Source: Saccharibacillus kuerlensis DSM 22868
GTDB lineage: Bacteria > Bacillota > Bacilli > Paenibacillales > Paenibacillaceae
Reading direction: 5' to 3'
Assembly: GCF_000378145.1 (NCBI RefSeq)
Contig: NZ_KB899280.1
Coordinates: forward strand, 186,001-250,000
Length of the DNA stretch: 64,000 nucleotides
The notes below the pieces were generated by a model, which saw only the letters and a program-made list of their open reading frames with translations, ran no database searches and had not been told where the DNA came from. Position numbers and translations under genes: made by a program. Of the stretch, positions 43,301 to 51,843 are shown piece by piece. Each line of letters begins with the position of its first letter. Positions within the stretch are counted from its first letter, which is position 1.

Positions 43301-44230
43301 ATGACTACTTCTTCTACGCGTTCCCGCCGTGTCGTTGTCATTGGCACGGGTGACGTAGGAGCAACAACTGCTTATACTCTGCTGCTTAGGCAGCGTATGA
43401 CCGAACTCGTATTGATCGATGTCAACAAAGAACTCGCACTTGGACAGGCACTGGATATGAACCACGGACTTCCGTTCGTAGGCGGAGTCAAAGTATGGGC
43501 CGGCGATTATGAGGATTGCAAAGATGCGGCGGTTATCATTATTGCAGCCGGAGCTGCACAGCGCCCGGGGGAAACACGTATCGATCTGCTCAATCGGAAC
43601 GCAGGTATTTTCGACCAGATTATCGGCAACATTGTAAAATATAACGACAACGGTATTATTTTGGTCGCAACCAATCCGGTCGATATCCTCTCTTATGTTT
43701 CGTACAAAAAAAGCGGTTGGCCGGCTCATCGGGTTATCGGATCCGGTACCCTGCTCGACAGCGCCCGCTTCCGCTATCTGATCGGCAAGCATAAAAATTT
43801 GGATCCGCGCAGTATTCATGCCCATATTATTGGCGAACACGGCGATTCCGAACTGCCGGTATGGAGTATGGCAAATGTAGCCGGAGCGGCTCTGGATCTG
43901 CCGGAAAGCGATCAGGAAGAGATCTTCGACAACACGAAGAATGCGGCTTATGCGATTATCAACGCCAAGGGCTCGACATATTACGCCATCGCATTGGCGC
44001 TGGATCGAATCGTAACTGCGATTCTTCAGAACGAAAGCTCCGTACTGAACGTGTCCACACTGTTGGACAACTACCACGGCATCTCCGACGTCTACCTCGG
44101 TCTGCCGTGTGTCGTCGACAGCACCGGCGTACGCGAGCATCTCGAAATTCCAATGAACGACAAAGAGCTGGAGCTGCTGAACGCTTCGGCCAACAAACTC
44201 AAATCGGAAATCTCAAAAGTAAATTTGTAG
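43301..44230 (+). CDS. ldh: L-lactate dehydrogenase
   Basis: NAD-dependent reduction of pyruvate to L-lactate, 309 aa. NAD motif VVVIGTGDVGATTAYTL, active loop GAAQRPGETRIDLLNRN with its arginines, VATNPVDILSY, and the catalytic histidine in GEHGDSELPVWS. I start at ATG 43301, 10 nt after GGAG, rather than the nearer TTG at 43295. Monocistronic, followed by a strong terminator. The divergent lrgAB operon starts 200 bp upstream. Confidence 0.95.
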   Translation: MTTSSTRSRRVVVIGTGDVGATTAYTLLLRQRMTELVLIDVNKELALGQALDMNHGLPFVGGVKVWAGDYEDCKDAAVIIIAAGAAQRPGETRIDLLNRNAGIFDQIIGNIVKYNDNGIILVATNPVDILSYVSYKKSGWPAHRVIGSGTLLDSARFRYLIGKHKNLDPRSIHAHIIGEHGDSELPVWSMANVAGAALDLPESDQEEIFDNTKNAAYAIINAKGSTYYAIALALDRIVTAILQNESSVLNVSTLLDNYHGISDVYLGLPCVVDSTGVREHLEIPMNDKELELLNASANKLKSEISKVNL

Positions 44231-44259
44231 ACCTCAGTAAAGTAGTAGACCTCTTACAA

Positions 44260-44277
44260 ATAGATTCGCGAATCTAT
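44260..44277. repeat. Palindrome in the ldh 3' region
   Basis: ATAGATTCGCGAATCTAT is a perfect 18-bp palindrome, between the ldh stop and its terminator. It is preceded by two copies of GTAGACCTC (44227 and 44245 approximately). Confidence 0.6.
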
Positions 44278-44288
44278 ACCTCATACGG

Positions 44289-44327
44289 AAAAACCCCCGA
44301 ACTCTCACAAAGAGTTCGGGGGTTTTT
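44289..44327. terminator. Bidirectional terminator after ldh
   Basis: Perfect 17-bp stem AAAAACCCCCGAACTCT / complement with a CACAA loop, 58 bp beyond ldh and facing the convergent 44393 gene. Confidence 0.95.
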
Positions 44328-44392
44328 GAAATCCTGCTTATCAGCCGCTTCGACCTGCACGATCTTGAATCCACACCATTTTGACTGTCATT

Positions 44393-45484
44393 TTACAGCC
44401 TCACAATCTCCGCCTGTACCAAACTACCCGAAGAAGAGTCGCAGACAAATCCGCTTTCTTCAATCCAGACGAGCGAAACCTGTCCAATCCCCTCCGAGTC
44501 GCTGTCGTTTAACAGATGGAAAGGAAGTACTTTGATCTTGCTATGCAGCTTTTCCCAGGCTTCCGTTTGAGACAGCTTTGGAGGCAGTAGAGCCTGTGCA
44601 AAATGATTGGGGTTCATTCGGCGAAAATGCAGTTCATCGGAAACAGCTGCCAACCGGCCGCTTTGACGTTCGACATACAGATCGAGACAAGCGCCAAGTA
44701 CGGGCAGACCGTGTACCGTTCGATAGACTCTGACATGTACAAATCCCCCGCTCGATGCACTGAACGACGAACGTTCCCTGCCTGCCAGAAATGCCCAGCG
44801 GTAAGTGCTCGGACGATTGTTCCGGACCAGATAATCGAGCACCGCGGACCGGGCTTTGCGCAGTTCATCGCGGTTAAGAGGTTCCGGCTTTCGGGTATCG
44901 GCCGCCGGAAGATGTCCCCGCAGCGGACGAATCGGATCGGAAGCGCCTCGTTTTGCAGGCGCTGCACCACGTAAGTCGATCCACTCCCAAGGTCCGAGCT
45001 TCTGCTCCCGGTGAATAGGATGTCCTAACTTGTCGTAGACGCGCGGCGGAAAGAAATAAAACGGAAGCTCTGCCGACACATCCAAGGCATAGGTACCACG
45101 TAAACAGGAAGAATCCGTCGGCGGGCGAATGGCCTCCGGCGGGCTGCTGCCCACGCCCAATTCAAATCGACATGGCGCCCAGTCCGTTTGAAGATCGAGC
45201 AGTTCTCCGGAAGAATTCATCCGTACAAAAAGGTGCGGTCCCCGGTACATCGGGATATCACCGTAATGACGGCCGTATTCCAGAAGCTTTTCGTCATTAT
45301 CAAGTTCCACTGCCCGGATCGGCAGCAGTTCAGCCGGATCGATGTCCGGTCGGATATGCGCGATATGCTCCTGCGCTGTGCAGGCATAATGCGCGCTCTC
45401 CGCATCAGATAGAAAGCGTGCACCGCCGGACAATTCACTGCGGATTCCCGTGAGTTTATCGCGACTGCCGCGTTTCGTCACCAT
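44393..45484 (-). CDS. Hypothetical protein with YcdB/YcdC-like repeat
   Basis: 363 aa from ATG 45484, just after AAGGGG. No signal peptide. The C-terminal half contains GFVHVRVYRTVHGLPVLGAC then LDLYVERQSGRLAAVSDELHF. This is similar to the R-x-v-n-G-I-p-v ... D-x-x-t-G-x-v pattern of YcdB/YcdC or PepSY-type repeats. The N-terminal half is unrecognised. The lack of an export signal is odd for that family. Downstream of and parallel to the DUF3900 gene. Confidence 0.6.
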   Translation of the reverse strand: MVTKRGSRDKLTGIRSELSGGARFLSDAESAHYACTAQEHIAHIRPDIDPAELLPIRAVELDNDEKLLEYGRHYGDIPMYRGPHLFVRMNSSGELLDLQTDWAPCRFELGVGSSPPEAIRPPTDSSCLRGTYALDVSAELPFYFFPPRVYDKLGHPIHREQKLGPWEWIDLRGAAPAKRGASDPIRPLRGHLPAADTRKPEPLNRDELRKARSAVLDYLVRNNRPSTYRWAFLAGRERSSFSASSGGFVHVRVYRTVHGLPVLGACLDLYVERQSGRLAAVSDELHFRRMNPNHFAQALLPPKLSQTEAWEKLHSKIKVLPFHLLNDSDSEGIGQVSLVWIEESGFVCDSSSGSLVQAEIVRL

Positions 45485-45516
45485 TCTCACCCCTTGTGCC
45501 TATCGATAAACGCACC

Positions 45517-46611
45517 TTAATAAGGCAGCCCGTCATCACTTTCCTCATCGCGGCGTTCAATCAGACGTTTGGCTACCGTCTGAAAATCTTCGGGCTGCAG
45601 CAGTTCAATCGGGGAATGTCCCTTGTCGAACACGAACGATTCGCCTTCCAAGATCACCGCATAGCGTCCGTTCAGACGGGTAATGTGCACGCCATAGCCG
45701 AAATCGGCGAGCAGGCCTTTGACCTGAGTATTGCCAAGCTTGAAACGCACTTCGATTTCCGGTTGGAATTCGGTAATCCGTTCGGCTGCTTCCATCACCT
45801 GCTCAGGCTCCCACTTTTCTTGAATATCCCGCTTGTCGCTCGCCGTCCACAATTCCAAATCGTGCTCTTCGCGCTGACGTTCTTCGCTGTTTTCGTCTGG
45901 CCATTTTTCTTCGACATAAGTTTGTACAAATTCCATCACACGCTCATTTACGATCTCGGGCATGGACTGCTCGTAAACGACAAACTTCAAGAAGTCCTCG
46001 AAATAGCGGGCATGAGAAGGCTGATGAATTTTCAATTCCCATTCTTCCGTCATACCGGCTTCCGGCATATGCGGATACATAATCGACTTGATGCTTTTGG
46101 TGCTGATCGCCATTTCGACTTCGTCGATCAAGTTCTGTTCATCGGAAATACGCGCAATTTTATTCTCAAAGTCACATTTCATAACGAAAATAAATGGGTC
46201 ATCGGAATGACTCGTCATTTTGGCTCGGGTTAGTACCAGTGCGCCTCCGCGTACAGAGCCGGTATCCAAATAATTGCGCACCAGATCGTCACAGGCATTT
46301 TTAAAATCCTCTTTGCCGTCCGCTGTCCGCATCCGGTTGAACATATTAAAGTTGGGGTTGCTGTCCAGCTCGTAGCCCGGTTCCACGATAAAACTTCCGA
46401 TCTTGGTCGGGGCCTGCTCGGTCAGCGGATTTTTCTCTACCTTCCGCTTGGCAATCCGCGAAAATTCGCTGTCGAGAAACTTTTTAACCGGACTGTCTTC
46501 ATAATCATAATCGTCCATCGTCTGGTAGTGCTTGTATCCTCTCGCCCCTTGGCCTTCGCGGCCTTCGACCTGGATGACGAAAAAGGATAAGTATTCGATA
46601 TCAAAACGCAT
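45517..46611 (-). CDS. DUF3900 family protein
   Basis: 364 aa. The start MRFDIEYLSFFVIQVEGREG and blocks LTEQAPTKIGSFIVEPGYEL, RGGALVLTRAKMTSHSDDPF, FIFVMKCDFENKIARISDEQ, SIMYPHMPEAGMTEEWELKI and HQPSHARYFEDFLKFVVYEQ are those of DUF3900 proteins of Bacillales. Domain length and order match the family. The architecture suggests relation to nucleoid-associated proteins but function is unknown. The next gene downstream (44393-45484) starts 33 bp later. Confidence 0.8.
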   Translation of the reverse strand: MRFDIEYLSFFVIQVEGREGQGARGYKHYQTMDDYDYEDSPVKKFLDSEFSRIAKRKVEKNPLTEQAPTKIGSFIVEPGYELDSNPNFNMFNRMRTADGKEDFKNACDDLVRNYLDTGSVRGGALVLTRAKMTSHSDDPFIFVMKCDFENKIARISDEQNLIDEVEMAISTKSIKSIMYPHMPEAGMTEEWELKIHQPSHARYFEDFLKFVVYEQSMPEIVNERVMEFVQTYVEEKWPDENSEERQREEHDLELWTASDKRDIQEKWEPEQVMEAAERITEFQPEIEVRFKLGNTQVKGLLADFGYGVHITRLNGRYAVILEGESFVFDKGHSPIELLQPEDFQTVAKRLIERRDEESDDGLPY

Positions 46612-46794
46612 GTTATTGTTAAACCCCTTCTGCCTCCGATTCCCCTACACTGATCGGAAGGCGGTAATGACTGCCGTACATATCCGGCTTAAACCTGGCA
46701 GCAAACTGCCTGTCTGCCTACGATAGCACGAGTGTCGAAATTGGACAATCCGGCAAAGAGAAATCTCCACTATGCTCGACTATGATGAACATGC
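46612..46794. other. Upstream region of the DUF3900 gene, no gene seen
   Basis: With the following terminator and short flank this makes a 311-bp gap (46612-46922). Only the DUF3900 ribosome site and presumably its promoter are here. Nothing else is recognised. Confidence 0.5.
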
Positions 46795-46828
46795 AAAAAC
46801 GCGGCCTACCTTTGCAGGCACGGCCGCG
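46795..46828 (-). terminator. Terminator of the 117-aa gene
   Basis: Reverse strand CGCGGCC / GGCCGCG stem with an inner CCT/AGG pairing, then TTTTTGC. About 95 bp past the stop at 46923. Confidence 0.85.
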
Positions 46829-46922
46829 ATCCTATTCTCATTTAACTTTGATGCTGTACAGCCTGCCCAAACAAGTACGAGCGTTTGTCCCATGTTTGTC
46901 CAGGGCCTAGTTTATATCGCCT

Positions 46923-47276
46923 TTACTTGCCTTGGCGCTGCTGCATGAACTCCATCCCTTTTTGCAGCATTTCCTGCATGGAACCGAATTTGGTATTGGC
47001 ATTCACTTTCTCGTCCAGTTCTTGAGGCGGTACATTCTGCAGCTCGTTTGGGTCGCTGCCGCCGATCCCGAACTTCTGAAGCATTTCGGCTGCCGATTTG
47101 AACGGTGTATGCTGCTGCAAGAACTCCGAGTTGAGCAGCTGCTCAAGCGGAAGCTTTTGCAGAAGCTCGCCCATCGGCAGCTTGTTCAGCAGGTCGGACA
47201 ATCCGCCGCTTCCTCCGCTGCCGCCTCCCTGCAGTTTGCCCAACATATCGCCTACTCCTCCAAGATTGAATCCCAT
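46923..47276 (-). CDS. Hypothetical low-complexity 117-aa protein
   Basis: No family recognised. A Gly/Ser-rich N-terminus (LQGGGSGGSGGLSDLLNKLP) leads into amphipathic Leu/Met/Gln-rich helices, including LLQKLPLEQLLNSEFLQQ. RBS AAGGAGGC precedes the ATG. Downstream of the recombinase gene by 29 bp and probably in its operon. Possibly a spore- or envelope-associated small protein; no firm basis. Confidence 0.6.
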   Translation of the reverse strand: MGFNLGGVGDMLGKLQGGGSGGSGGLSDLLNKLPMGELLQKLPLEQLLNSEFLQQHTPFKSAAEMLQKFGIGGSDPNELQNVPPQELDEKVNANTKFGSMQEMLQKGMEFMQQRQGK

Positions 47277-47305
47277 CGTTAACAGCCTCCTTCATATAAT
47301 AAGTG

Positions 47306-48256
47306 TTAGGAGTCTTTACCCGCCGCTGGGGGGAGTTTAACATCAAGCCGATTCATCGCTTCTTCTTTTTCCCGGCTTGTAACGTGGGTATATACGGTTG
47401 TCGTCTGGATTGAGGAATGACCCAGCATCTCCTGTACCGTGCGCAGATCCGCGCCGCGGCGCAGCAGCATTGTGGCAAAAGAGTGTCTCAATTTATGGCT
47501 GGAAAACGGAATACGCTGATGCGGCTCCAAATCCTGCTGGAATCGGTCGAACGTATCGGAAGCCAACTGCTGGATCGCACGAATCGACATTCGGCGTCCT
47601 TTTTGCGAGACAAAAAGCGCTTCCTCACGGTCCGTCCACGGAGATAAACGCTGGGCAATCGCTTCCTCCAGCACTCCCGCCACCGCTTCCGGCACCGGCA
47701 GCGTCCGCCATTTCCGCCCTTTGCCAAATACTTGAAGTGTCCGCCGTTCGGCATTGTAATGGGAGACATTGAGCGCATGCACTTCACCGACACGGAGTCC
47801 CATGTAGGCCATCAGCAGAAAAATGGCCAGATTGCGCTCACGGTACTTGCCATCGACCGCTTCAAGAAACTCGCCGATCTGCTTTTCGTCCATATAAACG
47901 GGAGCACGGTTGGTCTCAGTCTTCGCTTTCTTGATTCCAAACGCCGGATTGTGCTCTAGCAGTTCCAGTTCAATCAGCGCTTTGAAAAAACACTGTACCG
48001 CCGCATGCTTCCGGTTGCGCGTCGCATCTCCTGCCCCATCGCGCCTTGCGCCCGAGAGGAATGACATAACATGAATCTTTTTCACCGTCTCCAGATCCCG
48101 TTCATTCAGTGCAATCAGAAAATGCCGCACATCGCTCAGATAATTTTTTTGTGTATAGTCGGTATACCCCGCGTCCTGCATCCAGATCAAAAAAGCTTCC
48201 AAGTAATCCGTATATTTCTCACAGGCTTCGTCGTACGGAATTCGGATAGTAGCCAT
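47306..48256 (-). CDS. Tyrosine recombinase (XerC/XerD type)
   Basis: 316 aa. The N-terminal SAM-like core-binding domain spans about residues 12-105. The catalytic domain has Arg155 (MGLRVGEV), Lys179 (FGKGRKWRTLP), His254-x-x-Arg257 (HKLRHSFAT), His280 (LGHSSIQTT) and nucleophile Tyr289 (VYTH). All catalytic residues are present. It could act on dif or be an accessory chromosomal recombinase. There are no attachment sites or phage genes nearby, so it is not obviously an integrase of a resident element. Confidence 0.92.
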   Translation of the reverse strand: MATIRIPYDEACEKYTDYLEAFLIWMQDAGYTDYTQKNYLSDVRHFLIALNERDLETVKKIHVMSFLSGARRDGAGDATRNRKHAAVQCFFKALIELELLEHNPAFGIKKAKTETNRAPVYMDEKQIGEFLEAVDGKYRERNLAIFLLMAYMGLRVGEVHALNVSHYNAERRTLQVFGKGRKWRTLPVPEAVAGVLEEAIAQRLSPWTDREEALFVSQKGRRMSIRAIQQLASDTFDRFQQDLEPHQRIPFSSHKLRHSFATMLLRRGADLRTVQEMLGHSSIQTTTVYTHVTSREKEEAMNRLDVKLPPAAGKDS

Positions 48257-48529
48257 CTCTTGAGTCGCTCCGTTCTTGAATTCAAAGTTTCTATTTATAT
48301 ATTGTGAACCATACGGGGCATGAAGTGCAAGATCTCTTCCGTGCGAAGGTGTTTATTGCGGCATGTATATGCTGAAGATTGACTTTTGAAAGAATTCTTC
48401 TATTTAAAATGAAACGTGCCGGGACGCCGCTCTTCACTTCTTCCCCCCATAAGTCGATAATATAGAGATAAAACTACTGGCTCGCTTGCTCCAATGAGCA
48501 AATAATCAGCCTACTGGGGGAACTGGATT

Positions 48530-50104
48530 ATGAAAAAAACGAGACTCACAGCTGCAGCAGCGGCATTGTTGATTGCGGTAACCGCAGCAGGTACGCCATC
48601 CGCTTTTGCCAAAAACGAAGGCAAGAACGATCGGCCTGCCAAGGAAAGTGCAGCTAAGGCTTCAAGTGAATCTTCCGGCGAAGGGCAAGCAAAGAACAAT
48701 TCGAAAACGAAGAACAGTTCGAAAACGCAAGCGTCGAAGCAGGCTCGAACCGCTTCATCTTCGGCACCGGTATGGAAAGCCAACTGGGAAATCTCGGACG
48801 TTTCATTTTCTGGGAATACTTCGGCGCTAACGACTGCTGTGGGTCTCGTCTTTCACGAATCCGATAATTCTCTGCGCGCTCTGGATGCTTCGACAGGCAA
48901 ACTCAAATGGACCTATAAAGGAAGTGCCTTCCCTGCGGCCGAATTGAAAAATGCGGTGTTTCTGATTGCTGAAGACGGCCGTCTGCTCCGGATCGACACT
49001 AAGAAAGGAAAAGCGTCTTGGACTGTTAAAACAGCTGTAGAAAATCCGGAAGAAGCGTCGGCCGTGTTGATCAAAGGAACACTGTATGTTTCCGACTCCT
49101 CGGCAGGAATCAAAGCGTTCAATCCGGCTAACGGCAAACGTAAATGGACTTCTGCCGATGCCGCTTTGGACCTCATGAAGACTATTGTGCGTTATGACGA
49201 CGTCCTTGTCGCCACCGGGCAATCTGCCGACGAATCGGACGTAATCTTCGGTATAGATGCGGAGAATGGTGATCTTCTGTGGAAACTGGAAGGTTCATAC
49301 GATGTATTGACCGGAAAAGACGGGAAACTGCTGATACGTGATAAGTCCGGTTCTGCCCCTTCTTTTGATGAGACTCCGGCAGCTGAAGCCAATTCGGTGG
49401 AATCTGGCGATACCGATGTGACTTCGGAAGAGGACGCGCCGAAGACAGAGACAGAGACAGAAGACGACGCAGCGAAGGGTGAAACTGAACCGGAGGACGA
49501 TGCGCCGAAGGTCGAAACAGCACCGGAAGACGACAGCGCCGAAGAGGCTAACGCCTATCTGGTCGAGCTTGCTTATGTGGATCTGGAAAGCGGGGAACTG
49601 TCGCCTGCCGGCCGTTATGGACCGCTGGACAGCGCTGTATCCGGTTTGGAGAACAGCCGCACCTTCCTGCAGGGCGGTACCCTGTATTCGGTGGATGAAG
49701 GAGATAAGGGAACGACACTGTCCTCTTTCCGTCTGAACGGCGATTCCTCCAAAAATTCCGCTAAAAATGACGAGGATGCAGGAAGCTGGCTCGCCGGACC
49801 GACCGGAGGTCTTCTCTTCTTCCAAAGCGGGACGGTTATGACGGCGATCAAAGCTGCAAATGGCGCATCCATCTCGTTCGGGGATCTCGCCTCCAAAGTG
49901 ACTTATGGTCCTGTTGTCGTTGATCAGCGGGTATATGCAGGACTTGAAAATGGCGAAGTGCTGGCTTTCGATGCCAAGACTGGACGTACATTAGGGAAGC
50001 TGTCTGCTGATGGGGCGAAAATTAATGGAATCTCGGTCTCGAAATCTTCGGTCGTTGTTCGTACGGAAGACAAGCTGATTGGATTCGGCATTTCGAAGAA
50101 GTAA
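48530..50104 (+). CDS. Secreted PQQ-like beta-propeller protein with acidic insert
   Basis: 524 aa. Sec signal MKKTRLTAAAAALLIAVTAA with cleavage after AFA. A Lys/Ser/Asn-rich linker (residues 28-80) precedes the propeller. PQQ-like blades include NSLRALDASTGKLKWTYKG, GRLLRIDTKKGKASWTVK, GIKAFNPANGKRKWTS, VIFGIDAENGDLLWKLEG and GEVLAFDAKTGRTLGKL. Residues about 275-341 form a Glu/Asp-rich, repeat-like insert (EDDA, PEDD units). No PQQ enzyme residues are evident, so it is likely a binding or scaffold protein (BamB-like fold). Confidence 0.8.
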   Translation: MKKTRLTAAAAALLIAVTAAGTPSAFAKNEGKNDRPAKESAAKASSESSGEGQAKNNSKTKNSSKTQASKQARTASSSAPVWKANWEISDVSFSGNTSALTTAVGLVFHESDNSLRALDASTGKLKWTYKGSAFPAAELKNAVFLIAEDGRLLRIDTKKGKASWTVKTAVENPEEASAVLIKGTLYVSDSSAGIKAFNPANGKRKWTSADAALDLMKTIVRYDDVLVATGQSADESDVIFGIDAENGDLLWKLEGSYDVLTGKDGKLLIRDKSGSAPSFDETPAAEANSVESGDTDVTSEEDAPKTETETEDDAAKGETEPEDDAPKVETAPEDDSAEEANAYLVELAYVDLESGELSPAGRYGPLDSAVSGLENSRTFLQGGTLYSVDEGDKGTTLSSFRLNGDSSKNSAKNDEDAGSWLAGPTGGLLFFQSGTVMTAIKAANGASISFGDLASKVTYGPVVVDQRVYAGLENGEVLAFDAKTGRTLGKLSADGAKINGISVSKSSVVVRTEDKLIGFGISKK

Positions 50105-50290
50105 AAAAGCATTTCTCTTATTATATTTTGTGTTAATTCTTCTTATTTATGTTTCGCAAAATTTAATTTGGTTTTAAATAATTGGAGTAGGCCCAAGCAG
50201 CTAGCAAAACTTGAAATTCGCCAGAGCGGCGCTACAAAGTTTTCCAAATCTGCAGGATGTCGAGAACATCCAAAAGGAGTCCGTATTCCA

Positions 50291-51238
50291 ATGACAAATG
50301 CCAACAAACCTGTACTTGAACCCGCTGCGCAGCAATTTGCCGATGATAACGCCAAGCCTCCGTTCCTTTCCGATCTGGGACCGGAAAAAGGGCGTGAAAC
50401 AGTCGACGAAGTGCAATCCGGCGACGTGTACAAACCGGAAGTTGATATTGAGGATAAGAGTATTCCGGGGGGCCCAAAAGGCGAAGTTTCGATTCACATT
50501 CTGCGTCCAAAAGGCTCGACAGGTCCGCTTCCCGTCCTTCTCTATATTCATGGCGCAGGCTGGGTTTTTGGAAATGCGCATACACATGACCGTTTGATTC
50601 GTGAGCTTGCAGTCGGTGCTGAAGTCGCAGTCGTCTTCCCGAACTACAGCCTGTCTCCGGAGAACAAATATCCGGTTGCAATCGAAGAAATCTACGCCGT
50701 ACTGGAATGGATTTCGGCACAGGGCGAGACAGAGCATTTTGATACGTCGAAGCTGTTTGTCGGCGGAGACAGCGTCGGAGGCAATATGACGGCTGCAATC
50801 ACGCTGATGGCCAAAGAACGCAGCGGTCCAAAGATCACCAAGCAGCTGATGTTCTACCCGGTTACGGACGCTTCGTTCGAAACGGAGTCGTACAACCAAT
50901 TCGCCGAAGGCTACTTCCTAATGAAGGAAGGCATGAAATGGTTCTGGGATCAGTACACGACCGATCCTCAGGAACGTGACCAGATTACCGCTTCCCCGCT
51001 TCGCGCTACGACGGAGCAGCTGCAGGGACTGCCTGAAGCGCTGGTTATTACCGGCGAAGCTGATGTGCTGCGCGACGAAGGCGAAGCATATGCGAATAAA
51101 CTGCGCGAAGCCGGTGTGCCGGTAACGGCAGCCCGATTCCAAGGCATTATTCATGACTTTGTCATGCTGAACACACTGGCAGAGACGAATGCCAAAAAAG
51201 GCGCAATGCTGCTGGCCAATGCATGGCTGAAGGCTTAA
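50291..51238 (+). CDS. Alpha/beta hydrolase (hormone-sensitive lipase family esterase)
   Basis: 315 aa from ATG 50291. The oxyanion motif is HGAG (87-90) rather than the common HGGG. The catalytic triad is Ser161 (GDSVGG), Asp258 (GEADVLRDEG) and His288 (IIHDFVML). This matches HSL-type carboxylesterases. AAAAGGAG lies 11 nt upstream; the longer frame to 50168 has no ribosome site. The substrate is unknown, likely a short-chain ester. Confidence 0.9.
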   Translation: MTNANKPVLEPAAQQFADDNAKPPFLSDLGPEKGRETVDEVQSGDVYKPEVDIEDKSIPGGPKGEVSIHILRPKGSTGPLPVLLYIHGAGWVFGNAHTHDRLIRELAVGAEVAVVFPNYSLSPENKYPVAIEEIYAVLEWISAQGETEHFDTSKLFVGGDSVGGNMTAAITLMAKERSGPKITKQLMFYPVTDASFETESYNQFAEGYFLMKEGMKWFWDQYTTDPQERDQITASPLRATTEQLQGLPEALVITGEADVLRDEGEAYANKLREAGVPVTAARFQGIIHDFVMLNTLAETNAKKGAMLLANAWLKA

Positions 51239-51281
51239 CGAAGCGGATGTAAAGGGTATAGATTCATTTAAATAGTATTGA

Positions 51282-51313
51282 AAAGAGCTGCTCCTCTGGG
51301 AGCGGCTTTTTTC
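51282..51313 (+). terminator. Terminator of the esterase gene
   Basis: AGCTGCTCC / GGGAGCGGCT stem (one T-G pair) with a TCT loop, followed by TTTTTTCC, about 45 bp past the stop. Confidence 0.85.
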
Positions 51314-51320
51314 CTTTTTC

Positions 51321-51727
51321 AAAAAACATTCAGCAATAAAGGAACCAAATCGCAATGAACGGCATATTAAGGGAGAAGTCGGCAGGCTGCTGATTACCGA
51401 GATCGAGCACATTAACGGACTTATTCGTGTTCATTATCGTGCGAAGGCAGCGACCCTTATGCGCAAGCTCGAGATCTTTTTATAGAAAATCTTTCAATAG
51501 AAAACAAAGAGTATGATCCGGTGTTTTTTGTAAGAGGCGTGCATATTATACCGGAGAAAACCATGGAGATCGAAAACGAAAAAACGTACAGCTTTATCCG
51601 TGAATTCTCAGCTTTCGATTTAAGAAAGCCTATTACATTTGTAAGTTGGGAGATTTCGAACCACGAGGCAGGTAAGCTGCTGGAGGTTGAAATCCCGCTC
51701 GAAAAATTGCAGGGAAATAAGAAATAA
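51321..51727 (+). pseudogene. Frameshifted remnant of an unknown protein
   Basis: From 51321 one frame encodes IKGEVGRLLITEIEHINGLI then RVHYR. The sensible sequence then moves to the next frame at about 51440 (CEGSDPYAQARDLFIENLSI through VFFVRGVHIIPEKTMEIENE and FDLRKPITFVSWEISNHEAG) and ends LEKLQGNKK at 51727. One missing T in CGT(T)GC would join them. No start codon or ribosome site precedes the fragment, which begins at the esterase terminator. So the 5' end is also lost. Family not recognised. Confidence 0.6.
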
Positions 51728-51843
51728 CAAAAAAAGGCTCCGGCATCTGTCCGTTAAGTTACATGCGCTTGTTCATCACAAAGCGTATGTAACAACGGAA
51801 AATGACCGGAGCTTTTCGTTTTTTAATGACTTCTCTATATGTT

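Noticed and set aside
47306-48256. Tyrosine recombinase as integrase of a prophage or ICE
   Set aside because: Neighbours are core or unknown single genes. No phage or conjugation genes and no att repeats were seen.
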